Below are positions 18,027 to 26,100 of a stretch of DNA of 32,218 bases, one piece after another. Each line of letters starts with the position of its first letter. Position 1 is the first letter of the stretch. Both the position numbers and the translations under genes were made by a program. This stretch comes from an uncultured bacterium. Lineage in GTDB: Bacteria; Actinomycetota; Actinomycetes; S36-B12; CAIYMF01. Location: assembly GCA_903927265.1 (NCBI GenBank), contig CAIYMF010000093.1, positions 1-32,218 on the forward strand. Reading direction: 5' to 3'. The notes under the pieces were generated by a model, which saw only the letters and a list, made by a program, of their open reading frames with translations, was not told the origin of the DNA and made no database searches.

Positions 18027-19193
18027 CTACACGGATTCGGAGTGCGGCTGGCCTTCGTTGGTGTCGTCATCGACGACGAGTTCGGGCTCGTTCGAAGCGT
18101 GGCCCAGCGCGCCCGGGGGCAGCAAACGCAACGCCTCCGGAGGTGCAATGACGGCAACCGCATCGCCGGCGTGACGGGCGCGCGCCGCCTCAGCAGGCGC
18201 GTTCACCACAAGCCGCCCACCGTCGCTGAGGCGCACCACGACGTCGCTGTTGGCACCGAGGTAGACCACTCGCTCGATCGTTCCAGGCAGCGACTGTCCG
18301 GTCGCGCCGGGAGCATCCAGTCGCAGACGCTCTGGCCTCACCACGAGTTTCGCGGACCCGGGTTCGTGCGACGCGCCTCCCGCAGTAAGCACGTGGTCGC
18401 CGATACGGAAGGCGGTACCGCCCTCAGCGGGACCAACCGCCGTGACCTCCAGCACGTTGGCGCTGCCAAGGAAGTCAGCTACGTAGGCCGTGGCCGGCTC
18501 TTCGTACACTTCTGCTGGGGTTCCGACTTGCTCAACCAGACCCTCGGCCATCACTGCGATGCGATCGCTCATGGTGAGGGCTTCTTCTTGGTCATGCGTC
18601 ACGTAGACGAACGTGATGCCGACCGTCTCTTGAAGGGTCTTGAGTTCAACTTGCAGCGCCTTGCGCAACTTGGCATCGAGAGCACCGAGAGGCTCATCGA
18701 GCAACAACACGCGAGGGCCGAGCACCAGAGCGCGCGCGAGTGCCACGCGCTGCTGCTGCCCACCGGAGAGCTGCGCCGGCTTGCGCTTGCCGTAACTGCC
18801 CATGCGCACGAGTTCGAGTGCCTCGCCCGCGCGGCGTGACATTTCCTGCTTACTCAGCTTTTCGTATTTCAGGCCAAACGCGACATTGTCGGCCACTGAC
18901 ATGAATGGAAAGAGCGCGTAGTTCTGGAAGACCGTGTTCACCGGTCGCTGGTGTGCCGGAACAGTGGCGATGTCGCTGCCGTCGAGCAGTACCTGTCCGC
19001 CCGTCGGAATCTCGAAGCCCGCAATCATGCGCAGCGTCGAGGTCTTGCCGCAGCCTGAGGGGCCAAGCAGGGAGAAGAACTCGCCGGCGTGCATCGACAG
19101 ATCGATGCCCTTGACCGCCTCGACGTCGCCATAACTCTTGCGTAACGACACCAGTTCGATGGCGCCACCGGTGGCGGGAGTCACCTCAACCAC
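18027..19193 (-). CDS. ABC transporter ATPase, PotA-like
   Basis: About 388 residues from GTG 19193. Walker A is GPSGCGKT at 44-51; the signature LSGGQQQRVALARAL, Walker B VLLLDEPLGALD and the H-loop YVTHDQEEAL are intact. A C-terminal TOBE region follows (LVVRPERLRLD, YLGANSDVVVRL), as in polyamine/iron/sugar importers. It energises the divergent PotD-PotB-PotC-like system. The start is uncertain: GTG 19184 is an alternative and the frame remains open far upstream through the promoter region. Linked to the demethylating dehydrogenase downstream, which suggests the imported amine is the substrate of that enzyme. Confidence 0.9.
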   Translation of the reverse strand: MVEVTPATGGAIELVSLRKSYGDVEAVKGIDLSMHAGEFFSLLGPSGCGKTSTLRMIAGFEIPTGGQVLLDGSDIATVPAHQRPVNTVFQNYALFPFMSVADNVAFGLKYEKLSKQEMSRRAGEALELVRMGSYGKRKPAQLSGGQQQRVALARALVLGPRVLLLDEPLGALDAKLRKALQVELKTLQETVGITFVYVTHDQEEALTMSDRIAVMAEGLVEQVGTPAEVYEEPATAYVADFLGSANVLEVTAVGPAEGGTAFRIGDHVLTAGGASHEPGSAKLVVRPERLRLDAPGATGQSLPGTIERVVYLGANSDVVVRLSDGGRLVVNAPAEAARARHAGDAVAVIAPPEALRLLPPGALGHASNEPELVVDDDTNEGQPHSESV

Positions 19194-19272
19194 GTCAGAA
19201 CCGCCCCATCGCGACGAGGGGGAGTGAAGAGAAGATGTCGATGACGTGGCTCCCGGGGTCGATTCATGGTTG

Positions 19273-19354
19273 GGTCGGAACCTACACTGCGCGGACAGGA
19301 TCTGGTGAAGTCCTTGCCAAATCCTGAGCGAGCACTCAGTGTAGGGACCGATCA
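19273..19354. promoter_or_regulatory. Divergent promoter region with a mirrored 17-bp element
   Basis: CAGTGTAGGGACCGATC on plus (19338-19354) is repeated on minus at 19289-19273 as CAGTGTAGGTTCCGACC, 14 of 17 bases alike, pointing outward towards each operon. The minus copy includes a -10-like TAGGTT (19284-19279). The plus start at 19395 has GAGGAGA at 19383-19389. The elements could be the promoters themselves or operator half-sites controlling both. Confidence 0.5.
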
Positions 19355-19394
19355 CTGGAGTCGGCAATGCGTCGACCACCCCGAGGAGAAGTGA

Positions 19395-20669
19395 ATGAGC
19401 GACGAGCCGCAGCCCACCCGTCCGGTTAGTCGTCGTCGACTGCTGCAGGCGTCCGCCTTGGCGATTCCCACCGCTGGTGTTCTGGCCGCGTGCGCGCGCG
19501 ACTCCGGCGGTGGCTCAGGTGGCGGTGGCGCTACGGGCAGCGCAAGTGCGACGACATTGCAGCTCGCCTCGCCCACCAACCCGGTGAAATGGCCCATTGC
19601 TGCTGATAACCAGCCCATCGCTTCGGGGCTAGAGCCCGAGCAGGGTGCAACTCTGCAGATATACAACTACGCCGATTACCTCAACCCCGAGGTCGTGACG
19701 GCATTCGAGAAGAAATATGAGAAGTACGGAGTGAAGGTCGCCGTCTCAACCTTCAACGACTACAGCGAAGCACTCGCGAAAATCCGAACCGGAACCACGC
19801 CCTTCGACGTGTACTTCCCGAGTTACGACGCCATCGGCAAACTCGTGACGGCCAATCTCATTCGACCACTGCAGCACTCGTACATCACCAACATCGGCAA
19901 CGTGTTCCCGTCGTTCCAGAACCCGTGGTACGACCTTGAGTGGCAGTACACGGTGCCGTATGTGTTGTACACCACCGGAATCGGCTGGCGCGCAGACAAG
20001 ATTGCTGAAGATGTCGGCGCTCGCCCCAACCCCTACGACATTTTCTGGGACCCGAAGTACCGCGAGAAGATCGCCGTTCTCGATGACTACCGCGAGGTCA
20101 TCGGCATGTCTCTGCTGCGTAACGGCGGCACCGATGTCAACACCGGCGACGAGGCGCAACTCAACGCTGCGCGCGATGCCATGTTGCTGATGAACCAGAC
20201 CACCAAGCCCAAGGTCACCATCACCGGCTACACCGACATTCCCGAAGGGCGCACCGACCTGAGCCTCGCATGGTCAGGCGACATGATTGCCGCAGTGCAA
20301 TACCTGCCCGAAGGCACCAAGGCCGACATCCTGCGCTACTGGTTCCCCACCGACGGCAAAGGCTTGGTCAACAACGACCTCATCGTCGCGCTCAAGGGTG
20401 GCAACAACCCGGTGCTGTCACACCTGTTCATCAACTTCATGCTCGACACCGAAATCGCCACGCAGAACATGACCTTCGTCGGCTACCAGCCACCGCAGGT
20501 TTCGCTCACACCGGATGCACTCGTGGCTGCTGGACTGATTCCCGAAAACCTCAAGCCGGCCGTCGTACTTCCTTCCTACTTCGACGTCGGCTACCGCCAA
20601 CTCGAGCTGTCTCCCGAACTCGACGCCAAGTACCAAGCAATCTGGCAGCAGTTCAAAGCCGGCGGCTGA
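19395..20669 (+). CDS. Polyamine-type ABC transporter substrate-binding lipoprotein (PotD-like)
   Basis: A 424-residue secreted protein. The N-terminus has a twin-arginine-like motif (SRRRLLQAS), a hydrophobic stretch and a lipobox ending in VLAAC, so it is probably exported by Tat and lipid-anchored. A Gly/Ser linker follows. The mature part has the PotD opening TLQIYNYADYLNPEVVTAFEKKY, DVYFPSYDAIGKL, and a WSGDMIAAVQYLPEG segment near the usual ligand pocket. The family includes binders of spermidine, putrescine and other cationic amines; pocket residues cannot be assigned by eye. ATG 19395 follows GAGGAGA. First gene of a three-gene plus-strand operon. Confidence 0.9.
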   Translation: MSDEPQPTRPVSRRRLLQASALAIPTAGVLAACARDSGGGSGGGGATGSASATTLQLASPTNPVKWPIAADNQPIASGLEPEQGATLQIYNYADYLNPEVVTAFEKKYEKYGVKVAVSTFNDYSEALAKIRTGTTPFDVYFPSYDAIGKLVTANLIRPLQHSYITNIGNVFPSFQNPWYDLEWQYTVPYVLYTTGIGWRADKIAEDVGARPNPYDIFWDPKYREKIAVLDDYREVIGMSLLRNGGTDVNTGDEAQLNAARDAMLLMNQTTKPKVTITGYTDIPEGRTDLSLAWSGDMIAAVQYLPEGTKADILRYWFPTDGKGLVNNDLIVALKGGNNPVLSHLFINFMLDTEIATQNMTFVGYQPPQVSLTPDALVAAGLIPENLKPAVVLPSYFDVGYRQLELSPELDAKYQAIWQQFKAGG

Positions 20670-20670
20670 T

Positions 20671-21561
20671 GTGAGGAGGTCGCGGCTGCTGTGGCCGGTC
20701 CTGGGTATGCCTGCCATCGCATGGATGGCGGTGTTCTTTCTTATTCCGCTCTATGTGGTGCTCTGCGTCGCCTTCGGCAAGGTCGACCCTGTCTTCCGCT
20801 CAGCAATACCTGTCTGGAATCCGCTCGAGTGGTCGTTCACCCAACTCGGAATCGTCGTCGACCGACTTGTCGGCCCTGACAACTTCTACCTACCCCCGGT
20901 ACTGCGCACGATTGCCTACGTACTGATTGCCGTTGCGGCATGCCTGCTCATCGCATTTCCGGTCGCCTGGTTCACCGCCCGGCATGCGGGCAAGCACAAG
21001 GCCCTGGTGCTCACCTTGCTGGTCGCACCGTTCTGGATCAGTTACATGATGCGCATGCTGGCGTGGGTCAACCTGCTGCAGAACGATGGCTGGGTCAACA
21101 AGGTCATCAGCCTCAACGGCCTGCTGCCGACCGAGCAGGCCTGGCTGTCGGGCCGGCCCACCACCGTCATCCTTGGCTTGATTTACGGGTACGTGCCCTA
21201 CATGATTCTGCCGCTCTTCGCCGCACTCGATCGCATTAGTCCCAGCCTGCTCGAAGCCGCACGCGATCTTGGCGCCGGCGGGTTCGACGTGTTCCGCCGA
21301 GTGATTTTGCCGATGAGTATTCCCGGTGTCGCTGCCGGAATGCTGTTGGTCTGTCTGCCCATGATGGGCGACTACTTCACCAACGACCTACTCTCCGGTT
21401 CGCCCGGTACTTCAATGATCGGCAACCTGATCAACAACTCGATCACCACGCCGGGGCAGAGCGGTCAGGCCGCGGCACTGTTGCTGATCGTTCTCGTCGT
21501 GCTGTCGGCGCCGATGATTTGGTACACGCGTAGCACCGCACGATCGGAGGTGCGTTCATGA
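20671..21561 (+). CDS. ABC transporter permease, PotB-like
   Basis: A 296-residue membrane protein with about six helices. The inner-membrane permease signature that contacts the ATPase is seen in LLEAARDLGAGGFDVFRRVILPMSIPG. The start MRRSRLLWPVLGMPAIAWMAVFFLIPLYVV is typical of PotB. GTG 20671 is one base after the PotD stop. Oddly, a strong Shine-Dalgarno-like GAGGAGG (20673-20679) lies just inside the gene; the next in-frame ATG is 20707, so the start may be later than given. Overlaps the next gene by four bases. Confidence 0.9.
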   Translation: MRRSRLLWPVLGMPAIAWMAVFFLIPLYVVLCVAFGKVDPVFRSAIPVWNPLEWSFTQLGIVVDRLVGPDNFYLPPVLRTIAYVLIAVAACLLIAFPVAWFTARHAGKHKALVLTLLVAPFWISYMMRMLAWVNLLQNDGWVNKVISLNGLLPTEQAWLSGRPTTVILGLIYGYVPYMILPLFAALDRISPSLLEAARDLGAGGFDVFRRVILPMSIPGVAAGMLLVCLPMMGDYFTNDLLSGSPGTSMIGNLINNSITTPGQSGQAAALLLIVLVVLSAPMIWYTRSTARSEVRS

Positions 21562-22472
21562 GCGGCCCCATCACCGTCACCGACGAGGCCAACTCGCTGA
21601 GCCACGTGCACTCGGCCCCCGATAACGCTCCACGCAAGTCGTACACTCTCGCGACCATCACGGTCATCTACCTGCTGTGGTCGCTCGTTCCAGTCGCAAT
21701 CGCCGTGTTGTTCTCGTTCAACTCCGGCCGATCTCGCAGTGTGTGGCAAGGCTTCTCATTGCGTTGGTACATCTGGGATCCGGAAGGCTCGGTACTGCAC
21801 AACGAGTCGTTGCGCAGTGCCGTTGTTCACACGCTTGTGCTGGGCGTCATCACCACCGCAATCGTGGTTCCACTGGGTGTTCTGTTCGCACTGGCACTAG
21901 ATCGTTGGCGTGGCCGTGTTCCGTCAGGCGCGAGTTTCGCCGTGCTGTTGTCGTTTGTGGTGCCCGAAATCGCGCTCGCCATCGGTTTGTTGTTCATGAT
22001 CACGTGGCTCGCAACACCGTTCGAACTTGGAACAACCGCGCAAGTGATCGGGTTGATCACCTTCCAACTCTCCTACCCAGTAGTCATCGTGCGTGCACGA
22101 CTTCTCACCATCGGAACGCACTACGAGGAAGCAGCCCGCGACCTCGGCGCATCACCGCTCGGCGCCGTGCGGCGCGTTCTCCTGCCGATGCTCTACCCAG
22201 CGATTTTCGTCAGCGCGATTCTCGTGTTTGCCGACGTGCTCGACAACTTCGTTCTGGTTCGGTACCTGTCGGCTAACGCTGCCAGCGAGACAACGTCGAT
22301 GAAGATCTACAACACAGCGCGTGCGGCACCCACGCCCGCGCTCAACGCGATCGCGACATTGATTCTGCTGGCATCGTTTGCCGTGGTGATTCTCGGCTAC
22401 CTCGCCTACCGCAAATGGGGACGCGGACAGGGCGAGGAAGGCACCGGTCTGGGCTCGATGGCGGCGATGTAG
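21558..22472 (+). CDS. ABC transporter permease, PotC-like
   Basis: A 304-residue membrane protein. A hydrophilic N-terminal tail of about 30 residues precedes the first helix (TLATITVIYLLWSLVPVAIAVLFSF). FNSGRS, DRWRGR and the ATPase-contact signature EEAARDLGASPLGAVRRVLLPMLYPA mark the PotC family. The start overlaps the PotB stop (ATGA), so the two permeases are translationally coupled. The gene is followed seven bases later by the stop of the convergent cupin gene. Confidence 0.9.
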   Translation: MSGPITVTDEANSLSHVHSAPDNAPRKSYTLATITVIYLLWSLVPVAIAVLFSFNSGRSRSVWQGFSLRWYIWDPEGSVLHNESLRSAVVHTLVLGVITTAIVVPLGVLFALALDRWRGRVPSGASFAVLLSFVVPEIALAIGLLFMITWLATPFELGTTAQVIGLITFQLSYPVVIVRARLLTIGTHYEEAARDLGASPLGAVRRVLLPMLYPAIFVSAILVFADVLDNFVLVRYLSANAASETTSMKIYNTARAAPTPALNAIATLILLASFAVVILGYLAYRKWGRGQGEEGTGLGSMAAM

Positions 22473-22479
22473 GGCGGGC

Positions 22480-22824
22480 TCAGTAGAGCACGTACAACTT
22501 GCGCAATGTCTCGTGGATGATCCACGTTCCCTTCCAGCCCAGCGGAGTCACGAAGGTTGAACCGGGGCCGGCTTCGAAGGCCTCGCCACCCTCGGGAATC
22601 ACGGTCATGCTGCCCGAGAGCACGTGAACGAATTCGTTCTGCTCAAGCACCCAGTCCGACGGCCCGGCCGTGCATTCCCAGACCCCCGCTTCGGCACCGT
22701 CTTCGCCAGCCCACAACGTGCGACCACTGGTGAACATCGCATCACCCGTGGCCTCGGCCAGGGGACCCCAATCGTCGAGGTCGGTCAGCGCAATCGCATC
22801 GGCAAGAAACGGCGTCGCGGTCAC
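22480..22824 (-). CDS. Small cupin-domain protein (DUF861-like)
   Basis: A 114-residue single-domain protein. The core WECTAGPSDWVLEQNEFVHVLSGSMTVIPEGG followed by GSTFVTPLGWKGTWIIHETLRKLYVLY matches the cupin_3/DUF861 fold: the first motif keeps Glu and His (NEFVHVLSGS) while the second lacks the usual histidine, so metal binding may be incomplete. GTG 22824 overlaps the Rieske oxygenase stop (GTGA). Such cupins often accompany amine catabolism genes; a precise role is not known. An upstream in-frame ATG lies inside the oxygenase gene and is rejected. Confidence 0.75.
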   Translation of the reverse strand: MTATPFLADAIALTDLDDWGPLAEATGDAMFTSGRTLWAGEDGAEAGVWECTAGPSDWVLEQNEFVHVLSGSMTVIPEGGEAFEAGPGSTFVTPLGWKGTWIIHETLRKLYVLY

Positions 22825-24017
22825 GAGTTGGCTCCCTGCGCCGGGGTCGTCATCGGGTGGGCGTTCAGAGGCTGTCCGGAGTAGCCCCGCGCCACCATGG
22901 TGATGAAGTGGTACACCGCCTCTTCCTGAGGAGACAGAACGCCGACCGTCGAGTATCCCGACTCGAGTCCGCGCTGCACTGATTCGCACGCGGTGAAGTC
23001 CTGCCGGTTGGTGAGGTCCCAGAAATCGCTGGCGAAGGTGTGGTCAAAGCCGGGTTCGGCAATTGCTTCTGGGGTGAACAGCCACGCGCACTCAACCCAC
23101 GTCTCACCTGCAGCCAGCGGAACCATACGGTGCGTCATCACGTAGTCGGGATGCAAACTAATCAGCATGTTCGGGAAGAGCCCGATGTAGTCGATCGTGC
23201 GCTTCTGATGGTCGGTGAGCCCCGGTATCTGCAGGCCGTTACTTGAACCATCGAGCGACATCGTCATCGCATGTTCCTTGAGGTCTTGGTACCCACCGAC
23301 CCACGCACCGCGAGGACCCACAAAGTTCTCGCCGCTCTCAGAATCACTCACCGCACAGAGCTCGGGGTGAATCGAGGGGCAGTGGTAACACTCCTGGTAG
23401 TTCTCGTTGATGATTTTCCAGTTCGAATTCACCACGTACTCGTGCTTGTGCTGCAGCACCAGCCGCTCGGGAGCGTAGTCGCGCACACGCTCATCGAGTC
23501 CGGCGATGTGCTCGTGGAAGTCGCCACCCGTGCCGGTGACGTCGAGGAAGATCCAGCCACCCCACTCAGCGACCTTCATGTCGTGCAGTGGGTAGTTCTT
23601 CATCGAGAAGCCTGTGACATCGCGGTAGCCGGCGGCGCTGAACAACTCGCCATCGAGTTTGTACGACCATGCGTGGTACGGGCAGGTGATGGCACGCGCC
23701 TTCGTGCTGCCACCGCACGGCAGAATCTCGTGGTTGCGGTGACGGCACACATTGGCGAACGCTCGCAATTCACCGTCCTCGCCGCGCACCAGGAGAACGC
23801 TCGTGGAGCCCACCTGCTCGGCCCGCTGCATGCCCGGCTCGGCTACGTCAGCACCTCGACCGACGCACAGCCAGGTACTGAAGAAGTTCTCTCGCTCCCA
23901 GGCGAAGACTTCCTCGGAGGTGTAGGCCTCGGCTGGCAGCATGACGCTGTCGCCAAAGGGGCGCATCGAAGCGGCGAGATCGGCAGGGTTCAGGGGTGCG
24001 TGACCGTCGAATGTCAT
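22821..24017 (-). CDS. Rieske non-heme iron oxygenase, glycine-betaine monooxygenase type
   Basis: About 398 residues. The Rieske cluster is CRHRNHEIL ... CPYHAWSY (C-x-H ... C-x2-H). The catalytic iron site is in NWKIINENYQECYHCPSIHPEL (two His plus a later acid, probably in FASDFWDLTNRQDF). FWDLTNRQDF and the C-terminal HFITMVARGY resemble GbcA/choline monooxygenase-like enzymes that hydroxylate a methyl group of a quaternary ammonium compound, releasing formaldehyde. The reductase partner (GbcB type) is not in the window. I start at ATG 24017 because TATGCT lies six bases upstream (leaderless layout); an ATG at 24053 would add 12 residues but overlaps the operator-like site. Confidence 0.85.
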   Translation of the reverse strand: MTFDGHAPLNPADLAASMRPFGDSVMLPAEAYTSEEVFAWERENFFSTWLCVGRGADVAEPGMQRAEQVGSTSVLLVRGEDGELRAFANVCRHRNHEILPCGGSTKARAITCPYHAWSYKLDGELFSAAGYRDVTGFSMKNYPLHDMKVAEWGGWIFLDVTGTGGDFHEHIAGLDERVRDYAPERLVLQHKHEYVVNSNWKIINENYQECYHCPSIHPELCAVSDSESGENFVGPRGAWVGGYQDLKEHAMTMSLDGSSNGLQIPGLTDHQKRTIDYIGLFPNMLISLHPDYVMTHRMVPLAAGETWVECAWLFTPEAIAEPGFDHTFASDFWDLTNRQDFTACESVQRGLESGYSTVGVLSPQEEAVYHFITMVARGYSGQPLNAHPMTTPAQGANS

Positions 24018-24023
24018 GGCGTC

Positions 24024-24060
24024 AGCATAGGTGGCGCGACCGTGCTGGTCCATCGTTCAG
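24024..24060 (-). promoter_or_regulatory. Promoter and degenerate operator of the oxygenase-cupin pair
   Basis: TATGCT (24029-24024) is six bases before ATG 24017. Further upstream 24060-24045 reads CTGAAC-GATG-GACCAG: one perfect and one degraded half of the CTGAAC-N4-GTTCAG dyad found at 27315 and 28029. Confidence 0.4.
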
Positions 24061-24070
24061 GAACATCGAT

Positions 24071-26089
24071 TCAAGGACGCAGTACTGCGTCGACCGCAAC
24101 CGCCCGATTTGTCGTCACAATCACCGGATTGAGTTCGACGAGAGACAGCCGGCCTTCGGTCACGAGGCGACTTGCCCCAACTGCCAACTGGCACAGTGCC
24201 GCCACGTCGTAGGGCTGTGTTCCGCGTGCCCCGCGCAACTCATCGCGGCAGCGCAGACCATCAATGGCGCGCTCGACAGCCGGTTCGTCGACCGGGAGCG
24301 GCACCACCACGACGTCATCGGATGATTCGGCCCAGGTTCCTCCGCGGCCGATGACCAACACCGGAACCACCCCGTCGACGTGAATCGACACCAACATTTC
24401 AACGCCAGTGGGGATCATCTGCTGCACCATGAGGGCGGCCCCCGCAGGCAAGTCTGGCAGAGCGAGGAGGCGGGTCGCTGCTTCTTCAACATCGCGCAAG
24501 TCACTCAGACCCAAGACCACACCGCCTATATCGGTGACGTGTAGTAGTCCCGGCGCTGACACCTTGAGCACCACAGGCAACCCCAACGCCGCAGCTGCCT
24601 CTCGCGCATCAGCCGGGGTTGTGGCAACCATCGATGAGGCAACGTCAACGCCTGAGGCGCTCAACAGTGCCGCTCCTTCGTGCTCAGCGAGCACGTCATC
24701 GCCTGTCGCCGTCACTACCGCCTGGGCCGCGGAAGCAATCGAACGCAAGCGGCGCGCGGTCGGCGCTTCCAACTGAAGTGCCGCCAACGCCTGCATGAGT
24801 GGTGCCAGACCGGCAACGGCACCGGGCGGGCTTTGCCCCGGGGCAGTGCTCACAACGACCGTGGGAATACCCGCGCGACTTCCACCGAGCAGTGCCCCCT
24901 CACGTGTGGCGGTCCATTCGGCAGCTGCATCCGACGGGAGTTCCGGTGGCTGATCCTGCACATAAACGATCTGGGCAATATCAGGATCGCGCGCGACGAT
25001 CTCTGTCAGGGCAGCTACCGCCTCTGTGTCGGCCCACACAGCGTTGGTGTGGTCGAGCGGATTCATCGCCGTGGCCGTGTCTGGAAGCATGGCGCGCAAC
25101 GACTCGAGGGTGCCCGCGGTCAGCGTGGCAATGTGCGCTCGCACATCGTCGGCGATGTCAGCGGCCATCACTGAATCACCGCCCGAGCACGTCACCACAC
25201 CAATTCCGCGCGCATCCCTGACTCCGAGCGACAGGGCTCGCGCCGTTTCGAGGAGTTCGACTGGTTCTCGCACCATCACCGCGCCGGCTTCGCGCATGAG
25301 CGCGGCATACACACGATGGTCGCCCGCAAGAACCGACGTATGCGCTGCTCCTGCGGCTGCACCCTGTGCGCTACGTCCAGCCTTCAGCACCACAAGACGC
25401 ACATCGTTCTCAGCACAGAGCGCGAGCGCTTCACACAGGCGCGCTCCGTCGCCGTCAGCCTCGGCGTACATGGCGACAACGCGCACGCCGTCGGTCACTG
25501 CCAACTGGCCAATCACCGCGGCCGCATCGACGACCGCGGCATTACCCAGCGAGACCACCGTGTGCAGTCCGAGCCCTTGTCGGTGGGCGAGAGACACCAC
25601 GCCGACGTTGCCACTTTGCGTCACGAGCGCGATCGAACCCGCAACCTCGGGTAGTCGCACAGCATCGCCCCACAACGCAGCACGCGCATGCACCGACACC
25701 ACACCGTTGCCATTGGGGCCGATCACCGGAAAACCAGCGGCAGCGCGCACGAGTTCGTCTTGCAGCGCGTGCTCGCCCGCTTCGGCGAAACCCGCGGCAT
25801 ACACGATTGCCCCACCGCAGTGCATCTCACGTGCAACACGCACCTGCGCTGCTACCGTCACCGCCGGGGTCGCAATGACGACGGCATCAACGGCGGAGTC
25901 AAGGTCGGCAAGCGTGGGGACACACCGCACTCCGAGCACCTCGCGGCGGGTGGGATGAACACCCACTACCGAGCCCGCAAATCCGCCCTCACGCAGGTTG
26001 TCGAGAGTCACGCGGGCGTAACTACCCACACGATCAGTAGCGCCAATAACTGCCACCGAACGCGGCGACAGCAGACGATCGAGGTTCAT
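24071..26089 (-). CDS. ADP-forming acyl-CoA synthetase (single-chain, ACD family)
   Basis: About 672 residues combining the alpha and beta parts of NDP-forming acyl-CoA synthetases. First a CoA-binding domain (SVAVIGATDRVGSYARVTLDNL), then a succinyl-CoA-ligase-like part (IALVTQSGNVGVVSLAHRQGLG; KAGRSAQGAAAGAAHTSVLAGD, whose His is the expected phospho-histidine), then an ATP-grasp part (ATPADAREAAAALGLPVVLKVSAPGLLHVTDIGGVVLGL; LVELNPVIV). It would activate a carboxylic acid to its CoA thioester, or run in reverse to make ATP. It lies 11 bases from the acyl-CoA dehydrogenase stop, same operon. Start ATG 26089; a TTG at 26092 is in frame. The acid is unknown. Confidence 0.88.
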   Translation of the reverse strand: MNLDRLLSPRSVAVIGATDRVGSYARVTLDNLREGGFAGSVVGVHPTRREVLGVRCVPTLADLDSAVDAVVIATPAVTVAAQVRVAREMHCGGAIVYAAGFAEAGEHALQDELVRAAAGFPVIGPNGNGVVSVHARAALWGDAVRLPEVAGSIALVTQSGNVGVVSLAHRQGLGLHTVVSLGNAAVVDAAAVIGQLAVTDGVRVVAMYAEADGDGARLCEALALCAENDVRLVVLKAGRSAQGAAAGAAHTSVLAGDHRVYAALMREAGAVMVREPVELLETARALSLGVRDARGIGVVTCSGGDSVMAADIADDVRAHIATLTAGTLESLRAMLPDTATAMNPLDHTNAVWADTEAVAALTEIVARDPDIAQIVYVQDQPPELPSDAAAEWTATREGALLGGSRAGIPTVVVSTAPGQSPPGAVAGLAPLMQALAALQLEAPTARRLRSIASAAQAVVTATGDDVLAEHEGAALLSASGVDVASSMVATTPADAREAAAALGLPVVLKVSAPGLLHVTDIGGVVLGLSDLRDVEEAATRLLALPDLPAGAALMVQQMIPTGVEMLVSIHVDGVVPVLVIGRGGTWAESSDDVVVVPLPVDEPAVERAIDGLRCRDELRGARGTQPYDVAALCQLAVGASRLVTEGRLSLVELNPVIVTTNRAVAVDAVLRP

Positions 26090-26100
26090 CAAGCGCCAGA

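Noticed and set aside
19194..19379. N-terminal extension of the PotA-like ATPase to 19379
   Set aside because: It would translate the divergent promoter region; the family-like sequence begins at about 19170.
22822..22989. N-terminal extension of the cupin gene to 22989
   Set aside because: It lies wholly within the oxygenase gene; the GTGA overlap at 22824 gives a normal coupled start.
23271..24212. 313-residue plus-strand frame opposite the Rieske oxygenase
   Set aside because: Antisense to the Rieske and iron-site motifs; no recognisable domain.
25026..25958. 310-residue Ser/Ala/Thr-rich plus-strand frame opposite the acyl-CoA synthetase
   Set aside because: Low-complexity composition typical of an antisense frame in GC-rich DNA.
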